Source: a bacterium
GTDB lineage: Bacteria > Vulcanimicrobiota > Vulcanimicrobiia > Vulcanimicrobiales > Vulcanimicrobiaceae
NCBI GenBank assembly: GCA_021786705.1
Contig: JAJYMV010000147.1
Location: 1 to 36,817 of the forward strand
Reading direction: 5' to 3'
DNA: 36,817 bases
Shown: piece after piece, positions 18,106-26,709 of the stretch
Numbering within the stretch: the first letter of the stretch is position 1
Layout: every line of letters starts with the position of its first letter
Notes under the pieces: generated by a model
Seen by the model: only the letters and a program-made list of their open reading frames with translations
What the model was told of the DNA's origin: nothing
Database searches by the model: none
Made by a program: the position numbers and the translations under genes

Positions 18106-18132
18106 TTAGCAGTCGGATGCGTCAAGTGCTAA
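18106..18132. promoter_or_regulatory. CIRCE-like HrcA operator upstream of hsp20-lon
   Basis: TTAGCAGTC-N9-AAGTGCTAA, one mismatch per arm to CIRCE TTAGCACTC-N9-GAGTGCTAA; exact 9-9-9 spacing; 20 nt upstream of hsp20 start. Confidence 0.85.
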
Positions 18133-18136
18133 GCCG

Positions 18137-18682
18137 TCAGAAGCGCGGATCGGGGAGCTGGCGCCCCGAGGGCCACGCCACGCAGGGGTCGATCCGGACG
18201 CGGAGCGCCGAGAGCGCGCTCGCCTGGATCTGGACGGGGAAGAACTGCCGATAGTGCGTGGCGACCCCATAGCGCATCTGCGGGGGGAAAGCGGTCTCGG
18301 TATCGGCAGGGAGCCGCGAGCCGGCGAGCACGAGGTTGATCGCACGGGAATCGGCGGCGGACATATAGTCGGGCGTACGCTGACCGAGCCAGGTCGTGCC
18401 GTCCTGGAGCGTATAGAGAAAACCGATGACCTCACCGGGCATCATCGAATCGGTCGAGACGACCTTGTCGATGCGGACGATCTGGTTCCCGACCGTTACC
18501 GGGGCCTGCAGGACGAGCGGGACCGCCCGAGGCGAATCGAGGCAAGGGCCGTTATTCAACGTATCGCTGGGCAACGGTGCGAGCGGCGGTGCGGCGAGCA
18601 CCGGCGGCTGCGTCGGAATCGCGACCGGCGCCTGTTGCGGCGCGAACGCGAGAAGGAGAGCGAGCGCGTGAATCGGTTGCAT
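18137..18682 (-). CDS. Secreted hypothetical protein
   Basis: Start at MQPIHALALLLAFAPQQ (short signal-like N-terminus); no family recognised. Confidence 0.6.
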   Translation of the reverse strand: MQPIHALALLLAFAPQQAPVAIPTQPPVLAAPPLAPLPSDTLNNGPCLDSPRAVPLVLQAPVTVGNQIVRIDKVVSTDSMMPGEVIGFLYTLQDGTTWLGQRTPDYMSAADSRAINLVLAGSRLPADTETAFPPQMRYGVATHYRQFFPVQIQASALSALRVRIDPCVAWPSGRQLPDPRF

Positions 18683-18741
18683 GGAGGCCTCATTCGCCGC
18701 ATGCAGGCGAAACCTAGGTGGGACGCGCAGGTTGTCGGCGC

Positions 18742-19533
18742 ATGAACGACGCTTCAACCATCGCCGCCTACGGGCAGCGCGGCCGATCGCCGATCCTCTT
18801 CCTCCACGGCTTGCGCCTGGGAAAGGCGATTTGGGAGCGACACGCACGGGCGCTCGCCGACCGCTATTACGTCGTCGCGATCGATTTGCCCGGACACGGC
18901 GGGCGCGTTGACGAGCCGTTCGATACCGATCGCGTGAGCGCCGCGCTCGATGCGGCGGTCGAAGCCTGCGCGATGCCGCCGCTCGTCGTCGGATATTCAC
19001 TCGGCGGCTTCGTTGCGGTTTCGTATTTTTCACAGCATCTCGCCGCGAGCCGAGCGTTGCTGCTCGCCGGTGCGACCTACGATTTCGACGGATGGAAGCG
19101 CCTGCCGTTTCGCATCATGGCGCAAGCGATGGGAGCGCTCCCGCACCCGATCTATCATTCGCTCGCATCGTTCTCTCTGCACGCCGTCGTCGGCGACGAG
19201 TGGGCGCGGGAGATCGAACGCATTCCGTTCGATCCGCGCGTCCTCGATTCGACGAGTGCAATGGCGGCGCACGGGTTGCGACAGAGCGAACTCATCGCGC
19301 GCTACCATCGCCCGATCCTCATCGTAAACGGCGAGTACGATCTGATCTTTCGTTCCGACGAAGCGCGCTTTCTCCGCAGCGCACCGAACGCACGCCGTGA
19401 GATCCTGCTCGGTTCGGACCACGTCGCGCCGATACGCGAGAGCGCGCGTTTCACCGCGATCGTCCGCGCCTTTGCCGACGAAGTTTTCCTCGCCGAGCAA
19501 CCTCCCGACGCCGCTGCGGGTTCCGGTGGGTGA
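18742..19533 (+). CDS. Alpha/beta-fold hydrolase
   Basis: LFLHGLRLGKAIWERHARAL, AIDLPGHGG, VVGYSLGGFVAV nucleophile elbow, late GSDHVAP catalytic His. Confidence 0.9.
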   Translation: MNDASTIAAYGQRGRSPILFLHGLRLGKAIWERHARALADRYYVVAIDLPGHGGRVDEPFDTDRVSAALDAAVEACAMPPLVVGYSLGGFVAVSYFSQHLAASRALLLAGATYDFDGWKRLPFRIMAQAMGALPHPIYHSLASFSLHAVVGDEWAREIERIPFDPRVLDSTSAMAAHGLRQSELIARYHRPILIVNGEYDLIFRSDEARFLRSAPNARREILLGSDHVAPIRESARFTAIVRAFADEVFLAEQPPDAAAGSGG

Positions 19534-20576
19534 TGAAAGCCACCGTTTATCACGGCACGCGCGACGTGCGGCTCGAAACCGTTCCCGACCCGTCGCTGCG
19601 CGAAGCGACCGATGCCATCGTGCGCGTCACGCGCGCGGCGATCTGCGGCAGCGATCTTTGGTTCTATCGCGGCATCGTCGAACGCGAACCCGGCGAACGG
19701 ACCGGACACGAATTCGTCGGTATCGTCGAAGAGGTCGGCAGCGCCGTGAAGACGCTCGAGCCCGGCGACGCGGTGATCGCGCCGTTTGCGATCGGCGACG
19801 GAACCTGCGCCTATTGCCGCCGCGGTTTGCAGACCTCGTGCGTTCATGGAAGTTTTTGGGGCGACGAGGCAAACGGTGCTCAAGCCGAGTTCGTACGCGT
19901 ACCCTTCGCCGACGGAACGCTTGCAGTCATGCACGAAGCAATGCGCGATAACGACGAAATGCTCGCCGATGCGGCGACGCTCTGCGACGTCATGGCGACC
20001 GGACATCACGGAGCGACCACCGCGGGCGCCGGGAACGGCGGCACGGTCGTCGTCATCGGCGACGGCGCCGTCGGTCTCTGCGCGGTGCTCTCCGCCGCGC
20101 GCGTTCATCGCGCCGAGCGCGTGATCGCGGTCGGGCATAACGCCGAACGCTTGAAGATCGCCGCCGATTTCGGCGCCGACGATTGCCTCGATTCCCACGA
20201 TCCGCAGACGCTCGACCGCCTGCTCGCGCTCACCGAGGGTGGGGCGCCGTCCATCGTCGAGGCCGTGGGAAACGAGGAGAGTTTCAACCTCGCCATCGCC
20301 GCCGCCGCCCCCGGAGGCACCGTCACCTACGTCGGCGTCCCGCATAACGTCAAGGCGCCCGATCTGCGCTCGATTTTTCTCAAAAACCTCAACCTCCGCG
20401 GCGGGCTTGCCCCGGCACGCGCCTATATCGAGACGCTGATGGCGGCCTGCGTCGCCGGCCAAATCCACCCCGGGCGCGTCTTCGACAGCCGCATTCCGCT
20501 CGCGCGCGTCGCCGAGGGCTACGCCGCGATGGACGAACGCCGCGCCATCAAGGTCTTACTGAACCCCGGGGCGTAG
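19530..20576 (+). CDS. Zinc-dependent MDR alcohol dehydrogenase
   Basis: ICGSDLWFYRG, GHEFVGIVEEVGSAVKTLEPGDAV, CAYCRRGLQTSC structural zinc site, VVIGDGAVGLCAV Rossmann motif; ATGA overlap with preceding gene. Confidence 0.92.
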   Translation: MMKATVYHGTRDVRLETVPDPSLREATDAIVRVTRAAICGSDLWFYRGIVEREPGERTGHEFVGIVEEVGSAVKTLEPGDAVIAPFAIGDGTCAYCRRGLQTSCVHGSFWGDEANGAQAEFVRVPFADGTLAVMHEAMRDNDEMLADAATLCDVMATGHHGATTAGAGNGGTVVVIGDGAVGLCAVLSAARVHRAERVIAVGHNAERLKIAADFGADDCLDSHDPQTLDRLLALTEGGAPSIVEAVGNEESFNLAIAAAAPGGTVTYVGVPHNVKAPDLRSIFLKNLNLRGGLAPARAYIETLMAACVAGQIHPGRVFDSRIPLARVAEGYAAMDERRAIKVLLNPGA

Positions 20577-20592
20577 GCTGTACCATTCGCCT

Positions 20593-21543
20593 ATGACCGA
20601 GATCCTCTTAGCCAACCCGCGCGGCTTCTGTGCCGGCGTCGACCGTGCGATCGATATCGTCGAGCAGCTGATCGAAGCGCACGGCGCTCCGCTCTACGTG
20701 CGCCGCGAAATCGTTCACAACCGCGAGGTCGTGGAGGGACTCCGCGCGCGCGGCGTCGTCTTCGTGGAGGGACTCGACGAGATCCCGAACGGCGCGCTCG
20801 CGGTCTTCAGCGCGCACGGCGTGTCGCCGACGGTACAACGCGAGGCGCGCGAACGCGGGCTCCGTATCGTCGACGCGACCTGCCCGCTCGTCTCCAAAGT
20901 ACACCTCGAAGCACTCCGTTTTGCAAAAGACGGCTACTTCGTCTTGCTCGTCGGACATCGCAACCACGACGAAGTCGACGGGACGCTCGGGCACGTTCCC
21001 GGCGGCATCGCGTTGGTTGAAGATGTCGCGCAGGCCCTCTCGGTGCCGGTTCCCAATCCCGAGCGCGTCGCCGTCGTCACGCAGACGACGCTCTCGCTCG
21101 ACGATACGGTTGCCATTCTCGCCGCACTGCGCCAACGCTTTCCCGCATTGCGCGAACCCGCGCGCAGCGATATTTGCTACGCCACGCAAAACCGTCAGGT
21201 CGCGGTGAAGGCCCTCGCCGCGGAGGCCGAAGTCGTGGTCGTCGTCGGCTCCGAAAACAGTTCGAATTCGCAGCGTCTGCGCGAATGTGCGGAACAGATC
21301 GGCGCCACTGCCTATCTTGTCGACTGCACCGAACAACTGCGCGCCGAGTGGTTCGTCGGGCACGCTCGTATCGGGGTCACCGCAGGCGCTTCGTCGCCCG
21401 AGACGCTCGTCGCGGGCATCGTCGATCGCATTCGCGAACTCGTCGGCGACGCGACGATCCTCGATTTCGGAGAACGCGAACCCGCGATTATCTTCGCACC
21501 GCCGAAGGAACTCGCGCTGCTGCAGACTTCCGCCGGCGCGTGA
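20593..21543 (+). CDS. ispH: 4-hydroxy-3-methylbut-2-enyl diphosphate reductase
   Basis: MTEILLANPRGFCAGVDRAIDIVE, FSAHGVSPTV, VDATCPLVSKVH, DICYATQNRQVAV, GVTAGASSPE. Confidence 0.97.
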   Translation: MTEILLANPRGFCAGVDRAIDIVEQLIEAHGAPLYVRREIVHNREVVEGLRARGVVFVEGLDEIPNGALAVFSAHGVSPTVQREARERGLRIVDATCPLVSKVHLEALRFAKDGYFVLLVGHRNHDEVDGTLGHVPGGIALVEDVAQALSVPVPNPERVAVVTQTTLSLDDTVAILAALRQRFPALREPARSDICYATQNRQVAVKALAAEAEVVVVVGSENSSNSQRLRECAEQIGATAYLVDCTEQLRAEWFVGHARIGVTAGASSPETLVAGIVDRIRELVGDATILDFGEREPAIIFAPPKELALLQTSAGA

Positions 21544-22868
21544 ACCTTCGTCGGCGGCTCGGGACGCTCGACGTAGCGCTCGTTACCATCGGCGGTATCA
21601 TCGGTTCGGGAATATTTCGTACGCCCTCCGTCGTCGCGCGCGACCTCGGAACGGCACCCGCGATTCTCGGCGCCTGGATTCTCGGCGGCGCGATCTCTTT
21701 GCTCGGCGCGCTCGTTCTCGGCGAACTCGCCGCACGCCGCCCGCTCGACGGCGGGCTCTACGCCTATCTGCGCGACGCCTTTCATCCTGCGCTCGCCTTC
21801 GTTTTCGGGTGGATGCTGCTCTTCATCGCGATGAGCGGCGGCGCGGCCTCGGCGGCGATTGCGTTCGCGGGATACGCCGCACCGGTCTTCGGCATCGCCT
21901 CGACGCCGACGACGCTCGGCGCGCTCGCGATCGCCGCGGTGCTGCTCTTTACGGCGATCAACGCGCTCGGCGTGCGCGCCGGTGCGAACGCGCAGAACGC
22001 GTTCATGTTCGCAAAGATTCTCGCGTTCGCGCTCTTTGTCATCATCGCGCTCGCGGCGCCGCACGCACCCCCTGCCGCCCTCGCCGCCGTGCCGCAACCC
22101 TCGATCGGGCTTCTCGGCGTCGCCATGCTTCCGGTTCTTTTTTCCTATCTCGGCTGGGGCCCCGGCACCTACGTTTCGGCGGAGATTCGCGACCCGGCAC
22201 GCTCGTTACCGCGCGGGCTCGCGCTCGGCGTGTTGGGCGTTACCGCGATCTACGTCGCCGTCAATGCGGTCCTCATCCACGCGCTCGGCATCACCGGCCT
22301 CGCGGCGACGACCACGCCGATCGCCGACGTCGCGCGCGTTGCGTTCGGAGCGGTCGCACAACGGATCGTCGGCGCCGTCGTCGCGCTTTCGTTACTCGGA
22401 TTCGTCAGCAATCAATTGCTCACCGCGCCGCGCGTCTACTACCAAATGGGCGTCGACGGCCTCTTTTTCCGGGCCTTCGCAAAGCTCGATCCGCGGACGG
22501 GCGCGCCGATCGTCGCGATTCTCGTTCAAGCGGCGATCGTCGTCGCACTAACGCTCTCGCGGAGCTACGATCAATTACTCAATTATATTACCAGTGCCGA
22601 TTTTCTGTTTTTGATGCTTGCGGGAATCGCGCTCTTCATCATTCGGGCGCGCGACGCGCGGAGCGGCGCCGAAGAGCCGCGCATGAAGGTGCCGTTCCAT
22701 CCCTATTCGACCGCGCTTTTTACCTCGATCGCCTTCGCCATCGTCGCGGGCGCGCTCTATAAGGCACCGATCGACACGTTGATCGGCTGGGGAATCATCG
22801 CGAGCGGCCTCCCTGTCTATGCAATCTTCGCCGCGCGCAAGCGCGCGCGCGAAGGCCGCCCCGGCTAA
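21540..22868 (+). CDS. APC-family amino acid permease
   Basis: GTG start overlapping ispH stop; IGGIIGSGIFRTPSVVA and multiple TM helices. Tracked start at 21174 lies inside ispH. Confidence 0.9.
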   Translation: MNLRRRLGTLDVALVTIGGIIGSGIFRTPSVVARDLGTAPAILGAWILGGAISLLGALVLGELAARRPLDGGLYAYLRDAFHPALAFVFGWMLLFIAMSGGAASAAIAFAGYAAPVFGIASTPTTLGALAIAAVLLFTAINALGVRAGANAQNAFMFAKILAFALFVIIALAAPHAPPAALAAVPQPSIGLLGVAMLPVLFSYLGWGPGTYVSAEIRDPARSLPRGLALGVLGVTAIYVAVNAVLIHALGITGLAATTTPIADVARVAFGAVAQRIVGAVVALSLLGFVSNQLLTAPRVYYQMGVDGLFFRAFAKLDPRTGAPIVAILVQAAIVVALTLSRSYDQLLNYITSADFLFLMLAGIALFIIRARDARSGAEEPRMKVPFHPYSTALFTSIAFAIVAGALYKAPIDTLIGWGIIASGLPVYAIFAARKRAREGRPG

Positions 22869-23344
22869 CGCGGCTTCGGGACGTTCGCACTACCGACTCG
22901 AACGAGTCGCCCTTTGCGGATTTGATAGAGCTCGACGAGATAGGCGCTCGGGCAACAGTTCGGATCGTTTGCGGCGTAGATTGGTTCGGTCACGACGATC
23001 GATGCGTACGAAAGTGTCACGCCGATATGCCCGGCACCCCAATCGACCTTTCCCGCATACCGAAGCCGGCCGCTCCCGTCGGCGGCGTAGATCAACACGG
23101 TAAAATCGCCGCCGCTCCCACCGCTCATCAACGGTACCGCGAGAATACCGCGAGCATCGGGCCCCATCGTTCCCGAGACGACGTACCGCGCATCGGCAAA
23201 CCCGCCGAGGCTGTTCTCGCCGCTCCCGCGCACCTTCACGAACGGAACGTCTTTCGCGTCGCCGTAGCGGCCCGCACCTGCGACGCGACGCAGCTGCGTC
23301 GTCGTACGCAGGAGCTCGTTGAGGGCGGCCTGTGCGATCGGCAT
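22865..23344 (-). CDS. Hypothetical protein
   Basis: 159-aa ORF, convergent overlap with permease stop; no family recognised. Confidence 0.55.
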   Translation of the reverse strand: MPIAQAALNELLRTTTQLRRVAGAGRYGDAKDVPFVKVRGSGENSLGGFADARYVVSGTMGPDARGILAVPLMSGGSGGDFTVLIYAADGSGRLRYAGKVDWGAGHIGVTLSYASIVVTEPIYAANDPNCCPSAYLVELYQIRKGRLVRVGSANVPKPR

Positions 23345-23371
23345 ACCGAGTCCTTAGCGCGAACTCCGCCC

Positions 23372-23394
23372 CACCCTGCTAGGGCTGCAGGGTG
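23372..23394. repeat. Operator-like inverted repeat in a divergent intergenic region
   Basis: CACCCTGC-N7-GCAGGGTG, perfect 8-bp arms, between 22865-23344(-) and the DUF4282 gene(+). Confidence 0.5.
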
Positions 23395-23456
23395 CCGAAC
23401 CCGGCGCGCGAAGCGGATTTTTACCTACTACTCGTACACCAATGAGGAGGAACACC

Positions 23457-23792
23457 GTGGACCAATCCGCAGCGGCGAAGGGATTTCTCTCCGCCCTCTA
23501 CGATCTCTCGTTTCACGCATTCATCACTCCAAAAATAATTCAGGTCGTCTACGCGCTCGCACTCGTCGGCGTCGCGATGGGCTCGCTCGCCTATCTCGGT
23601 TCGGCGTTCGTACCGGTCTACTCGTTCTTCGGCCCGCCCGAAGGGCCGAGCTTCGGCGGCATCGTGCTGCACGTTATTCTCACGCCGATCATCTTCGTTC
23701 TCGGATCGATCGCCGCGCGCATCTATCTCGAGTTCATCGTTGCGGTCTTCCGCATCGCCGAGAATACCGAAGGGCTGCGCAACCGTCCCTAA
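23457..23792 (+). CDS. DUF4282-like small membrane protein
   Basis: GTG start with GAGGAGG SD; two TM helices; IYLEFIVAVFRIAENT motif typical of DUF4282. Confidence 0.75.
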   Translation: MDQSAAAKGFLSALYDLSFHAFITPKIIQVVYALALVGVAMGSLAYLGSAFVPVYSFFGPPEGPSFGGIVLHVILTPIIFVLGSIAARIYLEFIVAVFRIAENTEGLRNRP

Positions 23793-23795
23793 AGG

Positions 23796-24824
23796 CTACG
23801 CTCCGCCTGCGATCTTTGCAAACGTCGCACGATCCAGGCGGAGTTCCCCCTCGGCATAATCGCGCAGCGGCCGAGCGGGCATGCGTTCGCGCTCGCAGAG
23901 ATCGGGCTCGTCGCCGCTGACGAAGAGCAGGCCGGTGACGAGCTCTCCGCGCGTGCGGCTTTCGTGTATCGTACGGAGCGCGCCAAGACGGTCGGTCGCG
24001 TCATATTCGCGGTCGAGTTTGCGCAGTAACAGGTGCGAACCATCGTCGAGTTCGACTTCTTGAACCGTGCCGGGTTCGTAGTCGACGACGATCTCTTTCC
24101 CCGCGGGAATGAAATCCGGAGCGTTCACGAGCACGTCGTGCTCTTTCACGTACGCGTAGCTCTTGGTCGAGCCCTCGTGGTCGTTAAACGTTACGCAAGG
24201 GCTGATAACGTCGAGGATCGCCGTGCCGCGATGAGCGAACGCCGCCTCTAGGAGCGGAACGAGTTGCTTGCCGTCCCCGGAGAACGAACGCGCGACGAAG
24301 GTCGCGCCGAGTTCGATCGCCAGGCCGCAAACGTCGATCGTCGTGTAGGCATTGGTTCCGCCATGCTTGAGGGTGGAACCGACATCTGCGGTCGCCGAAA
24401 ATTGCCCCTTGGTGAGCCCGTAGACGCCGTTATTTTCGACGATGTACGTGATATCGACGTTCCGACGAATCATATGACAGTATTGGCCGAGCCCGATCGA
24501 CGCGGTATCTCCGTCGCCGCTGATTCCGAGAACCATCAACTCGCGATTCGCGAGTTTCGCTCCGGTCGCGGCCGAGGGCATGCGCCCGTGAAGGCCGTTA
24601 AAGCCGTGCGCCCGATCGACGAAATAGGCGGGGGTCTTCGAACTGCATCCGATGCCGCTCATCTTCGCCAACCGATGCGGCGGTACGCCGTATTCGTAGA
24701 GCGCTTTGATGAGATGATTGGTGATCGAGTTATGTCCGCAACCCGCGCAGAGCGTGGTCGGCGAGCCTTTGTAGACCTCTCGAGCGAGCCCGATGATGTT
24801 GAGGGTTTGAGCGGCGGCGGTCAT
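23796..24824 (-). CDS. korB: 2-oxoacid:ferredoxin oxidoreductase beta subunit (KorB-like)
   Basis: TLCAGCGHNSITNHLIKAL, KMSGIGCSSKTPAYF, GISGDGDTASIGLGQY, ENNGVYGLTKGQ (TPP binding). Confidence 0.93.
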   Translation of the reverse strand: MTAAAQTLNIIGLAREVYKGSPTTLCAGCGHNSITNHLIKALYEYGVPPHRLAKMSGIGCSSKTPAYFVDRAHGFNGLHGRMPSAATGAKLANRELMVLGISGDGDTASIGLGQYCHMIRRNVDITYIVENNGVYGLTKGQFSATADVGSTLKHGGTNAYTTIDVCGLAIELGATFVARSFSGDGKQLVPLLEAAFAHRGTAILDVISPCVTFNDHEGSTKSYAYVKEHDVLVNAPDFIPAGKEIVVDYEPGTVQEVELDDGSHLLLRKLDREYDATDRLGALRTIHESRTRGELVTGLLFVSGDEPDLCERERMPARPLRDYAEGELRLDRATFAKIAGGA

Positions 24825-26647
24825 GAACGTGCACCTCCTGCATGGGCGAGTTCGCGTCGTGATTCGAGCAGCGGATCGACGATCGCCGAGGCGTCGATCG
24901 AAACGCCGTTATAGTGCCGAAGCGACCGCAATCGCGCGATCTGCTCCGGAAGTAATTCGTTCCGAAGAATGCCGAATAATTGGCCGTCGCGGTTCTGTTC
25001 GACGACGTAGACCGTTTCGTGCCGATCGATGAATTCCGCAACTTCGGCTGCGAGCGGCAGCGCGCGCACGCGAAGATAATCGGTCTCCAGCCCCGCTTCG
25101 CGGAGCAGATCGCGTGCTTCGACGACCGCATGATGCGTCGATCCGTAGGCGAGGATGCCGATCGCACGCCCCGTTTCCTCGCAGAGCGGCTGCGGGACCA
25201 ACGTACGCGCCGTTTCGTGCTTGCGCGCGAGGCGATCGAGGTTACGCTGCCATACCTCGGGATTTTCGGAGTATTTCGCTTCTTCGTCGTGCCCGGTACC
25301 GCGCGTAAAATATCCGGCTGCGGGGTGTTCGGTCCCGGGAAGGGTCCGGTAGGGAATTCCGTCGCCGTCGACGTCGCGATAGCGCCCCCAGTCGGGTTGC
25401 GCGCTCAAATCCTCGGCGCGAAGAACCTTCCCGCGATCGAACGGCTTCTCGGGATACGCAAACGGCTTGGTCAGCCACGAATTCATGCCGAGATCGAGAT
25501 CGGAGAGCACGAAGACCGGGCACTGCATCCGCTCCGCGAGATCGAGCGCGGCCATGCCGTCTTCGTAGAGCTCTTCGACGGTTCCGGGCAACAGCACGGG
25601 ATGTTTCGTATCGCCGTGCCCTAAGGTGTAGGTAAAGCTGAGATCGCCCTGCATCGTTCGGGTCGGCAACCCGGTCGACGGGCCGACGCGTTGCACGTCG
25701 AAAATTACCGCCGGTATTTCGGCGAACGAGGCATAGCCGACGTATTCGGCCATCAACGAGATGCCGGGCCCCGAGGTAGCGGTCATCGCGCGCGCGCCGG
25801 CCCACCCCGCGCCGATAATCATGCCGACCGCCGCAAGTTCGTCCTCGGCTTGAACGACGGCATATTTTCGCTCGCCGGTTTCGGGATCGACGCGATATTT
25901 TTCACAGAGCGCGATAAACGATTCGCAGAGCGAGGAGGCCGGCGTGATGGGATACCACGCGCTGACGGTGCAACCGCCCATCACGCATCCCAGCGCGGCG
26001 GCACGGTTTCCGTCGATAAAAAACAATTCGTCGGTCGCGCCGGTCATCGGTTCGATCGCGATATTTTCCAACGGCGGCAGATGTTCGCGCGCGTACGCAG
26101 AGCCGACCCGCACCGCTTCCAAGTTCGCCGCTGCGGCCTTTGGTTTGCTCTTAAATTGCGCGCCGAGCGCCGCTTCGATCGTCGATTCGGGAATGCGCAA
26201 TAACTCGGCGAGCACCCCTACGTAGATCATATTGGTCAAGTATTTGCGCATCGCGCCGTCTTTAACGTGCGTTTTCGCAAGTTCCGTAAAAGGAACGGCG
26301 TAATAGGTGATGTCGTCGCGCTGCGTGAGCCCCGCGACCGGATAGGTGCTTTCGTGGACGATCGCGCCCCCGGAGCGAACGCTCGCCACATCTTGCGTCC
26401 AAGTGGCGGTATCGAGGGCGACCAGAAGATCGATGGTTCGCGATCGGCAACGATAACCGCGTGCGGTCGCTCGAATGTCGTACCAGGTCGGAAGCCCCTC
26501 GATATTCGAAGGGAAAACATTTTTCGGCGCTACCGGAACGCCGAGCCGAAAGATCGCATTCGTGAGCACCAAGTTCGAGGACTGACTCCCCGAGCCGTTG
26601 ACCGTAGCGACCCGTATCGTGAAATCGTTGACCGCCTTATTGCCCAT
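24821..26647 (-). CDS. korA: 2-oxoacid:ferredoxin oxidoreductase alpha subunit, gamma-alpha fusion (KorA-like)
   Basis: VNGSGSQSSNLVLTNAIFRLG gamma domain; GGCTVSAWYPITPASSLCE and MTATSGPGISLMAEYVGYA alpha domain; 4-nt overlap with korB. Confidence 0.93.
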   Translation of the reverse strand: MGNKAVNDFTIRVATVNGSGSQSSNLVLTNAIFRLGVPVAPKNVFPSNIEGLPTWYDIRATARGYRCRSRTIDLLVALDTATWTQDVASVRSGGAIVHESTYPVAGLTQRDDITYYAVPFTELAKTHVKDGAMRKYLTNMIYVGVLAELLRIPESTIEAALGAQFKSKPKAAAANLEAVRVGSAYAREHLPPLENIAIEPMTGATDELFFIDGNRAAALGCVMGGCTVSAWYPITPASSLCESFIALCEKYRVDPETGERKYAVVQAEDELAAVGMIIGAGWAGARAMTATSGPGISLMAEYVGYASFAEIPAVIFDVQRVGPSTGLPTRTMQGDLSFTYTLGHGDTKHPVLLPGTVEELYEDGMAALDLAERMQCPVFVLSDLDLGMNSWLTKPFAYPEKPFDRGKVLRAEDLSAQPDWGRYRDVDGDGIPYRTLPGTEHPAAGYFTRGTGHDEEAKYSENPEVWQRNLDRLARKHETARTLVPQPLCEETGRAIGILAYGSTHHAVVEARDLLREAGLETDYLRVRALPLAAEVAEFIDRHETVYVVEQNRDGQLFGILRNELLPEQIARLRSLRHYNGVSIDASAIVDPLLESRRELAHAGGARS

Positions 26648-26709
26648 GTCCTATGATGTTTGCGTGCGTCGGCTCGACTCCTACCTGCGAATAGGTTATG
26701 GAACGTTCG

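Noticed and set aside
21174-21539. N-terminal extension of the permease ORF
   Set aside because: Overlaps ispH and is Arg-rich; the GTG at 21540 with typical stop-start overlap fits the APC N-terminus.
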